From positions 90,387-154,386 of the forward strand of contig DASUNM010000005.1 of assembly GCA_036277115.1 (NCBI GenBank): a DNA stretch of 64,000 bases, written 5' to 3'. The number at the start of each line of letters is the position of its first letter. Position 1 is the stretch's first letter. The notes below the pieces were generated by a model. The model ran no database searches, was not told the origin of the DNA, and saw nothing but the letters and a program-made list of their open reading frames with translations. Of this stretch, positions 35,701-44,953 are shown piece after piece. The position numbers and the translations under genes are program-made. This stretch comes from Pyrinomonadaceae bacterium. GTDB taxonomy: Bacteria > Acidobacteriota > Blastocatellia > Pyrinomonadales > Pyrinomonadaceae.

Positions 35701-37262
35701 TACACGTACCCGTTGAAAGCGAAGTTGGGGTGCAGTGCAATGCCAAGCAGGCCGCGCTCAGAGTTGTTATTAACGGCAAGATCGAGAGCGGGCGCTTGTA
35801 GTTGACCGTTGAGGACCCTTTGGACCCGCCCGGTAGCTCTCTCAAGTACGAAAAATTCGTTCGCCTTGAGAAATGCCATCGTCGTCGGCTGATCCAAGCC
35901 GGTGACGACGGGGCTAACAGTGAGATTCTGATCGAGCAGAATCGGCGCCGGTGGTGGAGTGTCGATAACCGTGATGAGCGCCGCCGTGTTGTTCGATGAA
36001 TCGGGATCGGCTTCCGTGGCGGTTACCGTCGCGTTGTTTGTAATCTGGCCCGACGCGGTGGGCGTGACCGTGATAGTGACAATCGCCGACGCGCCGCTGG
36101 CCAAAGTTCCGATGCTGCAATTTACGGGGCCCGTGCCGCTGCAGGAGCCCTGGGTCGTCGTTGCCGATCCAAATGTGACTCCGCCGGGCAGATTGTCCGT
36201 GACATTCACATTGGTCGCTGCAGCTGGGCCGCTATTCCCGATCACTAAGCGATAAGTGAGCGTCGAACCTGAGAGCCCGGGGTTGGGCGACGCGGTCTTG
36301 GTTATCGAAACGTCTGCGCTGGTAGCACTCACCACGCGCAATGAAACATTCGTGGTGTGCTGAAGCATCCCGCTGATTGCTGTAATGGTGAGCGGGAATG
36401 TACCGACGGGCGTATTGGAACCAGTGGTCACGGACAAGGTGGAAGATTTGGCTGTGGTGTCCGTTAGATTCACCGACGTGGGATCGAACGAAGCATTCGC
36501 GTCCGTCGGCAAGCCGCTGATGCTCAAAGAAACATTTCCGGTGAATCCGTTAGCAGGCGTTGCTGTTATGTTGTAAGTCGTGCCGTTGCCCGGAGCAACA
36601 GTCTGCAACGACGGCGACCCACTCACGGAGAAATCTGGTGTGGCGGCCGCCGGTTGTGAACTGGCAAACGTAAAGTAGATGTAGTCGCCCGAAGTGTTGC
36701 CGTCGTTATTCGCGTGATTGCCCGCGGCATAAAACGTCACCACTCCAACGTCCGTCGCAGGCGCAACCCAATTGAATGTCCAACTCGCTCCGCCCTGCTG
36801 ATTGATGAAAGTGCCGCTGGAACTGTGCTCAATGTACTGACGATTGCCACCCGGCCCACCCGTAATCACTTGCGTAAGTACGCTCGTGTTCTGCAACTCG
36901 CCGGCCTTATCGTCCGAAGAATCGAGCGCCGTGAGTTGAAATCCCCACCGCAGGCGCGATGTATCAGGATTCGTATGAGTCACGGTGACTTGATACGTTT
37001 GCCCCGGAACGTACGTGGGCGGAACCGTGATCGAAATTTGTCCCGCACCCGGATCGCCAGACGACAGGTGGCACTCGGCACAGGCTTCGGGCTCTTCGCC
37101 AGGCGCGCGCGCGTAACCGGGCGGTGGTCCCGCTGAGAATGCGCCGGCGGTGGGATTCAGCAGGCTGTTGGAAACCAGCAAGGCAGCAGCGCCGGCCAGC
37201 AGCAGGACTACAATCAGTAACCGTCGGTGATAACTACTCCACATTTTCGGTTCTGCTCTCAC
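32742..37262 (-). CDS. Giant secreted multidomain protein: heme motif, DUF11, sugar-dehydrogenase-like, CHRD, Calx-beta, DUF4214
   Basis: 1506 residues. Order (approximate): signal/anchor 1-42; CAECH heme-type motif near 59 followed by a Reeler-like domain; Ig-like 215-310; DUF11 (315-437, LTYRLVIGNSGPAAATNVNVTDNLPGGVTFG); PQQ-type glucose/sorbosone dehydrogenase-like propeller (441-890); CHRD (896-1011); Calx-beta (1025-1130); DUF4214 (from about 1145), interrupted at 1294-1408 by a second CHRD, then resuming to the end. Surface or extracellular, perhaps tied to oxidation of sugars or matrix. It is third in a minus-strand operon after DUF1800 and DUF1501 genes. Exact role unknown. Confidence 0.8.
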   Translation of the reverse strand: MRAEPKMWSSYHRRLLIVVLLLAGAAALLVSNSLLNPTAGAFSAGPPPGYARAPGEEPEACAECHLSSGDPGAGQISITVPPTYVPGQTYQVTVTHTNPDTSRLRWGFQLTALDSSDDKAGELQNTSVLTQVITGGPGGNRQYIEHSSSGTFINQQGGASWTFNWVAPATDVGVVTFYAAGNHANNDGNTSGDYIYFTFASSQPAAATPDFSVSGSPSLQTVAPGNGTTYNITATPANGFTGNVSLSISGLPTDANASFDPTSVNLTDTTAKSSTLSVTTGSNTPVGTFPLTITAISGMLQHTTNVSLRVVSATSADVSITKTASPNPGLSGSTLTYRLVIGNSGPAAATNVNVTDNLPGGVTFGSATTTQGSCSGTGPVNCSIGTLASGASAIVTITVTPTASGQITNNATVTATEADPDSSNNTAALITVIDTPPPAPILLDQNLTVSPVVTGLDQPTTMAFLKANEFFVLERATGRVQRVLNGQLQAPALDLAVNNNSERGLLGIALHPNFAFNGYVYLYWTESSTGADTADVASVPTLGNRVDRYIWNGSSLTFDRNLIRLRAVQEDAGQPQRGNHNGGIVRFGLDGKLYILIGDVGRRGFLQNLNCGPTATCPGPMVADDQFGGPEPDNNHLTGAILRLNDDGSTPADNPYAGIPTVQETEITANIRKLFAYGIRNSFGMAFDPWSGNLWTQENGDDAFDEINRVPAGFNGGWVQLIGPSSRIAEYKSIETTYGNGTMQQLRWPPTLIADTPAEALSRLYSLPGSQYVEPQFSWKYALAPSPIGFVNGNGLGAEYNGDLFVGASRTTLFGGYLFRFKLSGDRQSLAFSDSRLQDKVADNLDKFDVTESDSLLIGKNFGVTTDIQTGPDGNLYVVSLSNGAIYRITSEQPTVFVANLTGAQEVPPNSSTATGTATLLLDPNEDEARLALDFSGLSSAQTGAHIHGPGAAGSSAPILFHLANGSLSDVVISLTPTDVQNLKNGLLYINVHSSNFPNGEIRGQFGTSSSASSIQFNAATYRFSESAGVATVNVTRLGDISSAAAVSYATSDSAGGPNNCNVVSGNASAQCDYTTTIGKLNFAAGETLKTISIPITNDVYAEGDENFTLSLTSATGALLGSPNVATTTISDNETTNGTNPIDSSDFFVYQHYIDFLNRQPDPSGYAFWINNIESCGADAGCREVKRIHTSAAFFQSIEFHETGLVAYLTNRAAFGNMSAPNPPVPLTYNQFVNDAQILQKDFVFGAPGAEAQLEANKQAYFNEFVTRPAFVAKYGALSNRDFVDTLFATATVATTTGELTIAGLNGAQVVPPTASTATGVVTVRQPISGLTFSASLSFTGLSSAETVAHLHGPAATNANGPIIATLPNGQVVNFPITLTLAQAQQLASGQLYVDVHTTNFPEGEIRARLPNVQFVRDVILNALDAGLITRAQALRLVAESAFLKQNEFRRAFVLMEYFGYLRRDPDTAGYNFWLTKLNSFNGDFVKAEMVKAFITSTEYRQRFGP

Positions 37263-37328
37263 TCCTAACTAAAATAGCCTAGCGGGTGATCGCTAGGCAT
37301 TCTAGATTTTTACTGACAGATTCCCAAG

Positions 37329-38726
37329 TTAAGTCATGAATGGGAGGGTCGGAGACGAGAACCTCCCAATCAAAGGAAACACTGCGGGGAGATCAACTGA
37401 AGATAATCCATACCAGGTGGCGAGTGTCGCCGCATATTGCTCAACTGAAGTCGTCGGTATCCAACGCCCACGAGCACTCGAGCCCGGATTATTGGTGTCA
37501 TCGGGCCCTCCCAATTGAAGGGTCGGATAACTTCCGTAGAAACGTCCGCCCACAACTGAGCCACCCATGATGAAATGATTGTTACCCCAGCCGTGGTCGG
37601 TGCCCGCTTGCGCGCCGGCACCGGACACCTGAAGCGTGCGCCCGAAATCGGACAAGGTGAACGTCGTAACGTTGTTCGCCAGGCCCAACTCAACGGTGGC
37701 GTCATAAAACGCCCTCATGGCCGCGCTAAGTTGCGTCATTAGGTTGCCCTGACCGGTGAGTTGAGTGCTATGGGTATCGAAGCCCCCGATCTGGCAGAAG
37801 AAAATCTGTCGCTTCATGTTGATTCCGGCCGTCGCATCGTTTGAAGCTTTGATCAAACGCGCGACTTGCAGGAGTTGCCGCCCGAGCGACGTATTCGGAA
37901 ACACCGTAGTCAGGATCGGATTTACAGTGCTCAACGCCTGATCGGTTTGCATGGCGCTGGTGCGCGTGTCACTCGCAGCCTTGATCAAGGTGAAGTCCCG
38001 ATCATAGGTGCGCAAGGCGTTGAACGCAGTCGTCTTCGAAGCCACTTCGCCGGACGTGCCGGCCATAATCAGTTGCAGCACATTGGCCAGCGACGTGCCT
38101 GAGTCAGCCACCGCAAGTTGCCGTGTGTTCACGCCCGTCAACAGCAAATTGATCCCGGCGATCGAAACGTTCTGCGGAAATGTCGCCGAGCCATTCAAAC
38201 CGCCGACAGTGTCGGCCACGCGGCCGCCCCATCCGGTCTGAGCGACCACGTTCGCGATCGACGTCTGAAACAAACCCACCTGATCCGAGTGTGAAAACAA
38301 TTGAAGCGGTTTTTTGCCGGAACCCAGGTAAGTGGCCTTGGTGAGCGGTTCAACCAGAGGACCAACATTCGAGAGCACCGCTAACTTCTGAAACGGCGGA
38401 TTAAATAAGTCTCGCAACCCGGTCAGGTTGGGGTGAAGTCCATAAGAGCCGCCTGTGACCGGAGAAACCGCCAGCAGATTTGCCTGAGGAATGGCCAAAT
38501 CAACTCCGCGAGCGGCCGCGTACGAACTGTACTGGTTGAGATCGACAACCATGTTATTCCCATCGTTGCCGCCGTTTAGAAAAATACAGACCAGCGCGCG
38601 ATAGTCCGTCGCCGCTTGTGGCGTTAAGGCGTGAACCAGGCCAAAGCTATCGAAGCTGGAAGCCAGCGCCGCGCCGCCGAGCGCGCATGCGCCCGTCCGT
38701 AAGAAATCTCTGCGTGATGGTGCCAT
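37329..38726 (-). CDS. DUF1501 protein with Tat signal
   Basis: A 465-residue protein starting SRRDFLRTGACALGGAALASS, a twin-arginine export signal. The body is the DUF1501 alkaline-phosphatase-like fold (FLNGGNDGNNMVVD, then GGFDTHS, then TDHGWGNNHFIMGG), whose catalytic activity is not established in general. It is always found paired with DUF1800, as here, with only 5 bases between the genes. The pair is linked to envelope or pilus-like functions in Acidobacteria and Planctomycetes, but function is unclear. Confidence 0.85.
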   Translation of the reverse strand: MAPSRRDFLRTGACALGGAALASSFDSFGLVHALTPQAATDYRALVCIFLNGGNDGNNMVVDLNQYSSYAAARGVDLAIPQANLLAVSPVTGGSYGLHPNLTGLRDLFNPPFQKLAVLSNVGPLVEPLTKATYLGSGKKPLQLFSHSDQVGLFQTSIANVVAQTGWGGRVADTVGGLNGSATFPQNVSIAGINLLLTGVNTRQLAVADSGTSLANVLQLIMAGTSGEVASKTTAFNALRTYDRDFTLIKAASDTRTSAMQTDQALSTVNPILTTVFPNTSLGRQLLQVARLIKASNDATAGINMKRQIFFCQIGGFDTHSTQLTGQGNLMTQLSAAMRAFYDATVELGLANNVTTFTLSDFGRTLQVSGAGAQAGTDHGWGNNHFIMGGSVVGGRFYGSYPTLQLGGPDDTNNPGSSARGRWIPTTSVEQYAATLATWYGLSSVDLPAVFPLIGRFSSPTLPFMT

Positions 38727-38731
38727 GATTG

Positions 38732-40981
38732 TTATCTCTGTACGTCGAACTGAGACGAAGTTGTTACCAGGTAAACGGCGACCTGAGCCCGCTTGCGCGC
38801 GAAGTTACCGTCCGAGGTTGGGATCGCGTTCATCGCGGTGATAATCGAGTTCCGGAACTGCGTTGACATGGTGCCGTGCAAGAGCAGCGCGTTGAGCGCA
38901 TCCGCAATCGCGCCGGGATTGCTTGCCTGAGCTTCCAGTGATGACAGGCTCAGTTGAGTTCCAATCGGCGCGTTCGTCGCGTTTATTGGAATTCCCGAAT
39001 AGACCAGCTGATTCGCCACGTTCGCGCGCCGTAATGTCGTGGAAGTTGAAAGGATGCCGAAGGCCGGTCCCAGAATGCCGGTTCCCGGCACCTGGTACTC
39101 TGGCTGGTAATAGCTGAATACCGTCGGTGGCTGAAACAATGATTGATCCAGGTATAGCGTCATGTCGCCGAGCGACGATGGCGATCGGTTCGCGATCACG
39201 CCATCGCTGGTGGCATTGAAGCCACGCAGAATGTTCGTGAGGTATTGGATTGGCTCGCGCAACTTGCCGTAGTTCGGATCGGTCTTAACGCTCCCGCGCG
39301 CTTCAGGATCGAGCAGGATCGCTCTCACAACTTCCTGCATCTGCGTCGGGTTAGTGCGGTTGCTGTTGAAAACCGTCGCCACCCGCGCGACGTACGCCGG
39401 GCTGGGATTGCTCGTGACCAGATGCTGGATGAGTTGTTTGCTGACAAAGGGAGCGACGTTCGCGTGATTGTAGATGTTGTCCAGACCAATCGTCAGATCT
39501 GCGATGGCGCAATTGATATTAGCGGTACCACTCGCACTGGAGCATTGGGGCGTTATCACGCCATTGAACAGGGTCTTCGGGTTAAAGTCGTGGTTCGTTC
39601 CGCCGCGCGGCGCCATCGGATCACGGTAATTAATGACGGAACCGGTCATTCCGGCTGGTGGTGTCAGCCCACCTTGCACTTCTCGCCAACCGGTAAAGAG
39701 ACGCGTGAATTCGTTTACGTGCGTCTGCGTGTAAGCAGGTATCGGAACGCCCTGCGCATCTATCTTCACCGTGCCGTCAGAATTCAACTCGTTCACACCA
39801 ATCGAGAAGAGCTGAAGCACTTCGCGCGCGAAGTTTTCGTTCTGGTTCGTCCGGGTGCTCAGCTTCATGTCGAGGTAATCGCCCATGACGGGATTAAGGG
39901 TGATCTCCCCAAGGAATGTCCGATAGTTCCCGAATGCGCCGCGATCGAGTATCTGAAGATACGTGGTCATCCAGCTCGGTCGATCAAGCGGACTAACACC
40001 TGAGACGACAACCATCTGGTGAAGTGCGAACGCCACGCGCTGACGCAGTTGATCCGATCTTGAAAGACTATTGGTGAAAAAAGTTCTCTGAACGGGATAC
40101 AGCGAGTAATTATCTCGTCCGCATGTTGCCGGACTTCCACTCGGACAGCCCTGACTGGAGTCGTCGGACGGAAAAGCCAAATCGGGATAGTTGGATCCCT
40201 TCGGAATGTTAGCTACTGGATCGTTGAATTGTTGGTTGAGGTAGGCGTTGATGCCCATCTGGCGGACCTGGTTGAAATCACTGCGGTCACCTTTCGCCCC
40301 CCATGATGTTTGTTCGAGGAATCTGGCGATGTCACCGTCGTCCGGAAAACTCGGACTGTCGTATTGAGCCTGATACTGCGCGAGGGTCATCGGTGTTACC
40401 GCGCCCGGCGGTGTTGCCGGCGCCGGCGTTCCTACGCCCGGAAAATCGTCCGGCGGTCCGCCGCCAACTTGTCCGATGGCGACGCGCACGCGATTGCTCG
40501 CCATTCCGTGCAGCCTTAAGCGCATCAGAACGTCGCCGACATTCGCCGGCATCGAATCATTCAGCCGCACGATCACCATGTAAACGCCGTCGAAATTCGG
40601 GACCGTGCCGACGTACTCCACATTTAGCGGATAGATTGCTCCGGCTGCATCCTGCGCGTCCGCGCTCAAGGCGTTCACGCCTTCACCTTGGAGAAACTCG
40701 AAGTCCGTGCCGAACAGGGCGATGCGCGTTCGGGTATCGCCTGCGCCGAAATAACCGTCGGACGTCAACTGAAACGGCTCGGCGCGCAACGTTACCGACT
40801 CGAGCGCGACGGCTCGGGTCGATGAACTCGAAGCGCTATACAGCACCGGACTTTTTTGTGGCGCTGCCGACGCTTTTTGAGTTGAACCGGCGACGAAAAC
40901 TAGAAGACTGGCACAGATGGCGGCGAAAATTCCGCGCAACAAGTAGGCGTGGTCTTTCATAGGGGTAGGCTCTCTACTCAC
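38732..40981 (-). CDS. DUF1800 protein
   Basis: A 749-residue exported protein with a hydrophobic signal (about 15-36). The DUF1800 core starts near residue 225 (DIARFLEQTSWGAKGD) and includes RVAFALHQMVVVSG, YLDMKLSTRTNQNENFAREVLQLFSIG and FTRLFTGWRE. An N-terminal extension of about 190 residues precedes the core (the usual core is 450-500). First gene of the DUF1800-DUF1501-1506-aa operon. No enzymatic role is established for the family. Confidence 0.85.
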   Translation of the reverse strand: MSREPTPMKDHAYLLRGIFAAICASLLVFVAGSTQKASAAPQKSPVLYSASSSSTRAVALESVTLRAEPFQLTSDGYFGAGDTRTRIALFGTDFEFLQGEGVNALSADAQDAAGAIYPLNVEYVGTVPNFDGVYMVIVRLNDSMPANVGDVLMRLRLHGMASNRVRVAIGQVGGGPPDDFPGVGTPAPATPPGAVTPMTLAQYQAQYDSPSFPDDGDIARFLEQTSWGAKGDRSDFNQVRQMGINAYLNQQFNDPVANIPKGSNYPDLAFPSDDSSQGCPSGSPATCGRDNYSLYPVQRTFFTNSLSRSDQLRQRVAFALHQMVVVSGVSPLDRPSWMTTYLQILDRGAFGNYRTFLGEITLNPVMGDYLDMKLSTRTNQNENFAREVLQLFSIGVNELNSDGTVKIDAQGVPIPAYTQTHVNEFTRLFTGWREVQGGLTPPAGMTGSVINYRDPMAPRGGTNHDFNPKTLFNGVITPQCSSASGTANINCAIADLTIGLDNIYNHANVAPFVSKQLIQHLVTSNPSPAYVARVATVFNSNRTNPTQMQEVVRAILLDPEARGSVKTDPNYGKLREPIQYLTNILRGFNATSDGVIANRSPSSLGDMTLYLDQSLFQPPTVFSYYQPEYQVPGTGILGPAFGILSTSTTLRRANVANQLVYSGIPINATNAPIGTQLSLSSLEAQASNPGAIADALNALLLHGTMSTQFRNSIITAMNAIPTSDGNFARKRAQVAVYLVTTSSQFDVQR

Positions 40982-41322
40982 AATTTCGCTAAAATGCGAT
41001 GAGGCTTGGGACTACTCTTGCTTGGTGGAGGGGCCACCGGGCGATTCACCCTGGTTCGAAAGACTATACACAGCGGGTCATCGCATGGTCAATACTTTTA
41101 GACGACCACATGTGCGGGTTGGTTGAGGAATTTCTGAGGCCATTCAATTTGAACGAAGATTCCCTCTCCCTTTGGGAGAGGGTTAAGGTGAGGGCCTTAG
41201 CGCGAACATTTCAACTTTACTTATCTCGCTTCGCGCGAGCTGAGCCTGACGCGATCTCAAAACAATCCGACCACTCGCTAAGCTGCGCCCCCTCTCCCAA
41301 TGGAGAGGGAGTTCCACAGAGA
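40982..41322. other. Gene-free stretch with two gagaggg hairpins
   Basis: 341 bases between DUF1800 start and atpZ stop. It contains ccctctccc/gggagaggg (41162-41182, loop ttt) and ccctctcc/ggagaggg (41290-41309). Similar sequence recurs at about 59468. These are dispersed palindromic repeats seen widely in bacterial intergenic DNA. Otherwise I see nothing. Confidence 0.55.
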
Positions 41323-41550
41323 CTAGTTGAGCCGGGAAGTCGCGCGAATGAATTCGTAAAAACCGGCGGCCGCGCCGAGGACAAGACCCACAACCAGCAA
41401 CCACGGGGCAGTGCCAAGCCAGCGATCCAGCAGCCAGCCGACGATTAAACCACCAACGACAGCCGCGAACAGTGAGATGGCCGCGCCATAGGCACGGCCG
41501 GACTTGATGTTCGTATCATGCTTGTCGTCGTCAGGTGTGCGTGAACGCAT
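41323..41550 (-). CDS. AtpZ/AtpI-family membrane protein
   Basis: A 75-residue protein with two membrane segments (GAAISLFAAVVGGLIVGWLLDR and LLVVGLVLGAAAGFYEFI) and a polar N-terminus. This two-helix hairpin with a central LLDRWLGTAPW loop is the AtpZ/AtpI family, assembly or ion-supply helpers of F0F1-ATP synthase. No other ATP synthase gene is in the window, so the gene is away from its usual locus or the operon continues elsewhere. Confidence 0.75.
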   Translation of the reverse strand: MRSRTPDDDKHDTNIKSGRAYGAAISLFAAVVGGLIVGWLLDRWLGTAPWLLVVGLVLGAAAGFYEFIRATSRLN

Positions 41551-41619
41551 GAACGTTAATAGTAGGAAATATCGATCCGTTTAGTGGCGGGCTAACGCGC
41601 GCCTTTTTCTTGTTTGTCG

Positions 41620-41637
41620 GGCGGGCAGTAGCCCGCC
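41620..41637. repeat. ggcgggcagtagcccgcc palindrome
   Basis: An 18-bp imperfect palindrome followed by tctaaacg, identical in 26 bases to the copy at 52982-52999. It belongs to the dispersed gcagtagcccg family. Confidence 0.7.
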
Positions 41638-41658
41638 TCTAAACGATCTTAATGAACA

Positions 41659-42798
41659 TCAGATGGCAGAGCCATTGCCCCAATTGGATCTCGTGAGGTA
41701 ATTCTTCGGCCCTTCGACGAGCAAAGCCCGCCGCGAATGTCGCATTGAGTCGTGAATGAAGCACACGTGCGTGCACCAACACGCCTTTCCGCCGTCAATC
41801 TCGTTGAGTTCCCCGGTTCTTTCCTGACTGGCCCACAAAGCGCCGAAGTCGTACTCGTGATCCCTGAGACTTCCAAACTTCTGGCGCAACTCGCACGCGC
41901 GCACATCTCCGTTGTAATCGATGACGGCAATCGTTTGCCCTGCCGTGCAGGCAAATGGCCACGCTGTCGATTTCGCGAAGTTCTCGTGCTGAGTTCGGTA
42001 ATGGGTGGTGATGGTGCCCACGTAAGCGACGTTTTTGACGAAGCGCCGCGACGCGTCGTCGTCGGCAAACATTCGGTCGCCGTAATGCTTCGTCAATTGC
42101 GAAATGTACGCGTACATCTTCGGCAGCACGTGCGCCGGCACCTGCTTGATCTCGTCACCCACGAGCGTCTCGCCGCGCACGATATTGAAGTATTGGCCGT
42201 CGAGCCCGTAGTTACTCCACATGAATTCGCCGAGCTTCTCAATCTCAGTGTAGTTGTCGGCGCATACAACCGTGTTCACGTTGAGTCGCAGACGTTCTCC
42301 GTACTTCTCCTTCAGCGGATAAAGCGCTTCGATGCAGTCGAGAGTTTTCTGCCAGTGTCCCGGAACGCCGCGAATCCGATCATGAGTTTCGCCGTAACCG
42401 TCGAGCGCAACATTCAAATACAAGTGCATCGACGAATGCCGGCCCAGCGCATCGTCGACGATCGCGTACACTCGGTCCTTTACCAATCCGTTGGTCGGAA
42501 TAATTAATCGCTGCACCCCGTTGTTACGCACAAACAAGTCGATGATTTCCGAAGCATCATGACGCAGCGTCGGCTCACCACCAGAAAGCCACAGGTCTGT
42601 AATCGGCGGCATCGTGCGCGAGACCTTTTCGATTTGCGCGAACGTCATGTCGCCCGGCTGGTTCAGCTCGTTGTGATAAAAGCACGTGCGACAAAGGGAG
42701 TTGCAACGTGAGGTGACAAACAGGATCACTGTCCCGAGACGCTTTTCACGTTTCGTCGAACGGATTAGTTGAACCAGTTGCGCTGCCTTAGTGGCCAT
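41659..42798 (-). CDS. Radical SAM/SPASM-like protein
   Basis: A 379-residue enzyme. The [4Fe-4S] SAM-binding motif is SRCNSLCRTCFYH (C32, C36, C39), followed by LWLSGGEPTLR and IIPTNGL, the usual barrel motifs. A C-terminal set of cysteines (FACTAGQ, VRACELR, KACWCTHVCF) suggests one or two auxiliary clusters of the SPASM type. Substrate is unknown; HpnH was considered and does not fit. Its start overlaps the NTF2-like gene's stop by one base, tying it to the glycosyltransferase operon. Confidence 0.8.
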   Translation of the reverse strand: MATKAAQLVQLIRSTKREKRLGTVILFVTSRCNSLCRTCFYHNELNQPGDMTFAQIEKVSRTMPPITDLWLSGGEPTLRHDASEIIDLFVRNNGVQRLIIPTNGLVKDRVYAIVDDALGRHSSMHLYLNVALDGYGETHDRIRGVPGHWQKTLDCIEALYPLKEKYGERLRLNVNTVVCADNYTEIEKLGEFMWSNYGLDGQYFNIVRGETLVGDEIKQVPAHVLPKMYAYISQLTKHYGDRMFADDDASRRFVKNVAYVGTITTHYRTQHENFAKSTAWPFACTAGQTIAVIDYNGDVRACELRQKFGSLRDHEYDFGALWASQERTGELNEIDGGKACWCTHVCFIHDSMRHSRRALLVEGPKNYLTRSNWGNGSAI

Positions 42799-43712
42799 TA
42801 ACTCTTCTTCTCGGGCGGATGCGGATCGGTGAGATCAAGGACCAGTTTCCATGCGCCGCTGACTCGCTTCCACACGCGCAGGTAGTTTCCGGTTTCGGTT
42901 ATGGAGTTCGTGGCTTTATCGCGCATTGCATAGAGGCCATAGCTGTACCCTATGTCGCCAGACTTTGAAACATCCGCGAACTGCGTCGTCCAGCTCCACT
43001 CAATCGCGAGCGGCGTCCAGGCCGCAACTGCAGCCTTCCGGCCGATGAATGGCTGCTTCTGATTTCGAAAGACGCGCACGTCCGACGACGCATATGCGAG
43101 GAAGGCTTCAACCGCCCCGCGTTTCACCGAAGTGTTGGAGAAGTCGAGCTCCGTATCCTGTAGCGCACTGCGCCCCTTGGCTGCGTCAAGTGTGAAGCGT
43201 CCGGAAGCGGGTTCACCATAAGTTAACAGTAACGGTTTCTTCGGCTCAGGATTTGAGACGCCGAGATCCACTACAAATTTCCATTTGCCGTCCGGCTGCT
43301 TCTTCCAAACAGTCATGAAGTTGCCGAAGCCAGAGAACTTCGCATCTTTAATGTCGTTCTTGAATTGCCACGGACCGGTTGTGTAGCCAAGATCGCCTGC
43401 CCGCGACATTCCCGCGAAGATCGGTTGCCAAACCAGTAGTGGTCGGGTCGTTGAGGCCGGCAAGGGATTCTCTTGCATCCACTTTTTGCCAAACACCGCG
43501 CGCGGTCGAAAAAGAATCCCGTCTTCGGCGATGAATTCGGTGAATGATTCGCGGATTCCCTTCTCTTCGGACATGCGCGAAAAGTCGCGCTCGGTCGTAA
43601 TCATTGCCATTAAAGGCTCGACGATACGTCGGTTTTGAGCAGGGACAGATGACGCAATCAGTGCCGCCAGCAATGCAGCTCCGAGAAGCGAACGTTTTCG
43701 TTGGTGAGTCAT
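42798..43712 (-). CDS. Secreted protein with two NTF2/SnoaL-like domains
   Basis: A 304-residue exported protein with a cleavable signal (LLGAALLAALIASSVPAQ). Two similar halves follow: ITTERDFSRMSEEKGIRESFTEFIAEDGILF...GNFMTVWKKQPDGKWKFVVDLG, and GAVEAFLAYASSDVRVFRNQ...GNYLRVWKRVSGAWKLVLDL. Each fits a DUF4440/SnoaL-like NTF2 fold, so this is an internal duplication. Such folds bind small molecules or act as scaffolds; no catalytic residues can be named. Overlaps the glycosyltransferase stop by 4 bases and the radical SAM start by one. Confidence 0.75.
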   Translation of the reverse strand: MTHQRKRSLLGAALLAALIASSVPAQNRRIVEPLMAMITTERDFSRMSEEKGIRESFTEFIAEDGILFRPRAVFGKKWMQENPLPASTTRPLLVWQPIFAGMSRAGDLGYTTGPWQFKNDIKDAKFSGFGNFMTVWKKQPDGKWKFVVDLGVSNPEPKKPLLLTYGEPASGRFTLDAAKGRSALQDTELDFSNTSVKRGAVEAFLAYASSDVRVFRNQKQPFIGRKAAVAAWTPLAIEWSWTTQFADVSKSGDIGYSYGLYAMRDKATNSITETGNYLRVWKRVSGAWKLVLDLTDPHPPEKKS

Positions 43713-44950
43713 GCGCGTCGGACCGGTTCGCGGGCCAGAATGACAGTTTCAGTTGGCGATTTCAATTCATACGTAATGGACCGCCAGGTGATACGCCGCG
43801 AAACCGCCGCTGCCAATGCATTGTAGAGAAACAGCAGCGATGCGACGGGCCACAGGAACACGTGCGCCAGGGTTGTCCCCGTGCGCCGCATGGCCTCATC
43901 GTTGATGATTAAGCCCACTGCCTTTAAACGCAGGTGCGACTTAGCGGCGCCCATAACAAAGATGAGCAGCAACAGCAGATGCGGCGTCGCGAAAGAGACA
44001 CCCAGGGCGGCGCGAACGATGATGAGCGCGATGCAGCCGAAAATCGTTATCGCGAATATCAAACTCCCGATCAGCACTGACCTCCAGAGATGCGACGCGT
44101 AAGCGCGCGTAATCTTCAACTGACGCGTGGTGAATTCGATTAGCTCGCGTGGCGCCGTACGATGAAACGACGGGGTTAGACAATGCGGCACAAATTTGAT
44201 CAGCAAACCGGCTTCGTGAAGAACGCGGGTGAGTGTGAAGTCATCCGAGAGAGTGCCTTTCCAGCGATCCGCGACGCGGAGAGTTTCAAACGTTGCACGC
44301 TTAATCGCCGTCGAGCCGCCCCAACAAAAGTTTTTTTCGCCTCGCTCACCCAAAGCGGACGCGATTGCCGCATTCCAGACGGATAGCAAATGGGAAGCGA
44401 ACCCACCGTCACGCGCTACAAACCAGCGATAACCCGTGGTGGCGCCCACTGTGTCATCGCGCAGCGGCGCCACCAGCGCGCGCAACCAAAAGTTTTGGGT
44501 CTGCGCGTCCGTGTCCGTGAAAACGAACACCTCGCTCTGCGGGGCCGCGGCGTTCACCGCTTTGCGCAGATTGTGGACTTTCTGGCCGCTGTCGCTCGCC
44601 GGCCCGGCGACGATTGTGCTGATGACCGGGCCCGTGTGGTTTTGAAACGCTTGGCGCGCTTGTTCGATAACCGCAAAAGCCGGATCGTCCACGGAATCAC
44701 TGACAAAGATTATTTCGAATTCCGGATAGTCCTGTGCGAACAGACTCAGAATGTTTTCTTTCAGCCCATCATCAACGCCCCGGCATGGCACGAACACGGT
44801 CGCGAACGGTGTGTACTCCGGCAGTTCTTTCGCAGTCTCTTTCTGCAGATAACGCACAAACCGGACGCCGCCGCGAAGTGAGAGCAGACCCAGAACAAGC
44901 GAAATTCCCGTGAAGAAATAGAAGGTATAGAGCGAAAGGACTGCAGACAT
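43709..44950 (-). CDS. Membrane glycosyltransferase of the GT21/HpnI-like type
   Basis: A 413-residue glycosyltransferase with an N-terminal membrane anchor and a C-terminal pair or more of membrane helices. GT-A motifs: VSDSVDDP (about 84), the FTDTDAQ DxD (D146, D148), LSDDFTL (D236, D237) and TTRQLKITRAY, a (Q/R)QxxRW-like box. This is the pattern of ceramide glucosyltransferase relatives, including the hopanoid-linked HpnI. A lipid acceptor is therefore likely, but whether hopanoid or other lipid is open. It follows a small protein gene by 3 bases at the end of the nuo operon. Confidence 0.75.
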   Translation of the reverse strand: MSAVLSLYTFYFFTGISLVLGLLSLRGGVRFVRYLQKETAKELPEYTPFATVFVPCRGVDDGLKENILSLFAQDYPEFEIIFVSDSVDDPAFAVIEQARQAFQNHTGPVISTIVAGPASDSGQKVHNLRKAVNAAAPQSEVFVFTDTDAQTQNFWLRALVAPLRDDTVGATTGYRWFVARDGGFASHLLSVWNAAIASALGERGEKNFCWGGSTAIKRATFETLRVADRWKGTLSDDFTLTRVLHEAGLLIKFVPHCLTPSFHRTAPRELIEFTTRQLKITRAYASHLWRSVLIGSLIFAITIFGCIALIIVRAALGVSFATPHLLLLLIFVMGAAKSHLRLKAVGLIINDEAMRRTGTTLAHVFLWPVASLLFLYNALAAAVSRRITWRSITYELKSPTETVILAREPVRRA

Positions 44951-44953
44951 GAT

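Noticed and set aside
39245..40003. Plus-strand frame inside the DUF1800 gene
   Set aside because: Antisense shadow without motifs.
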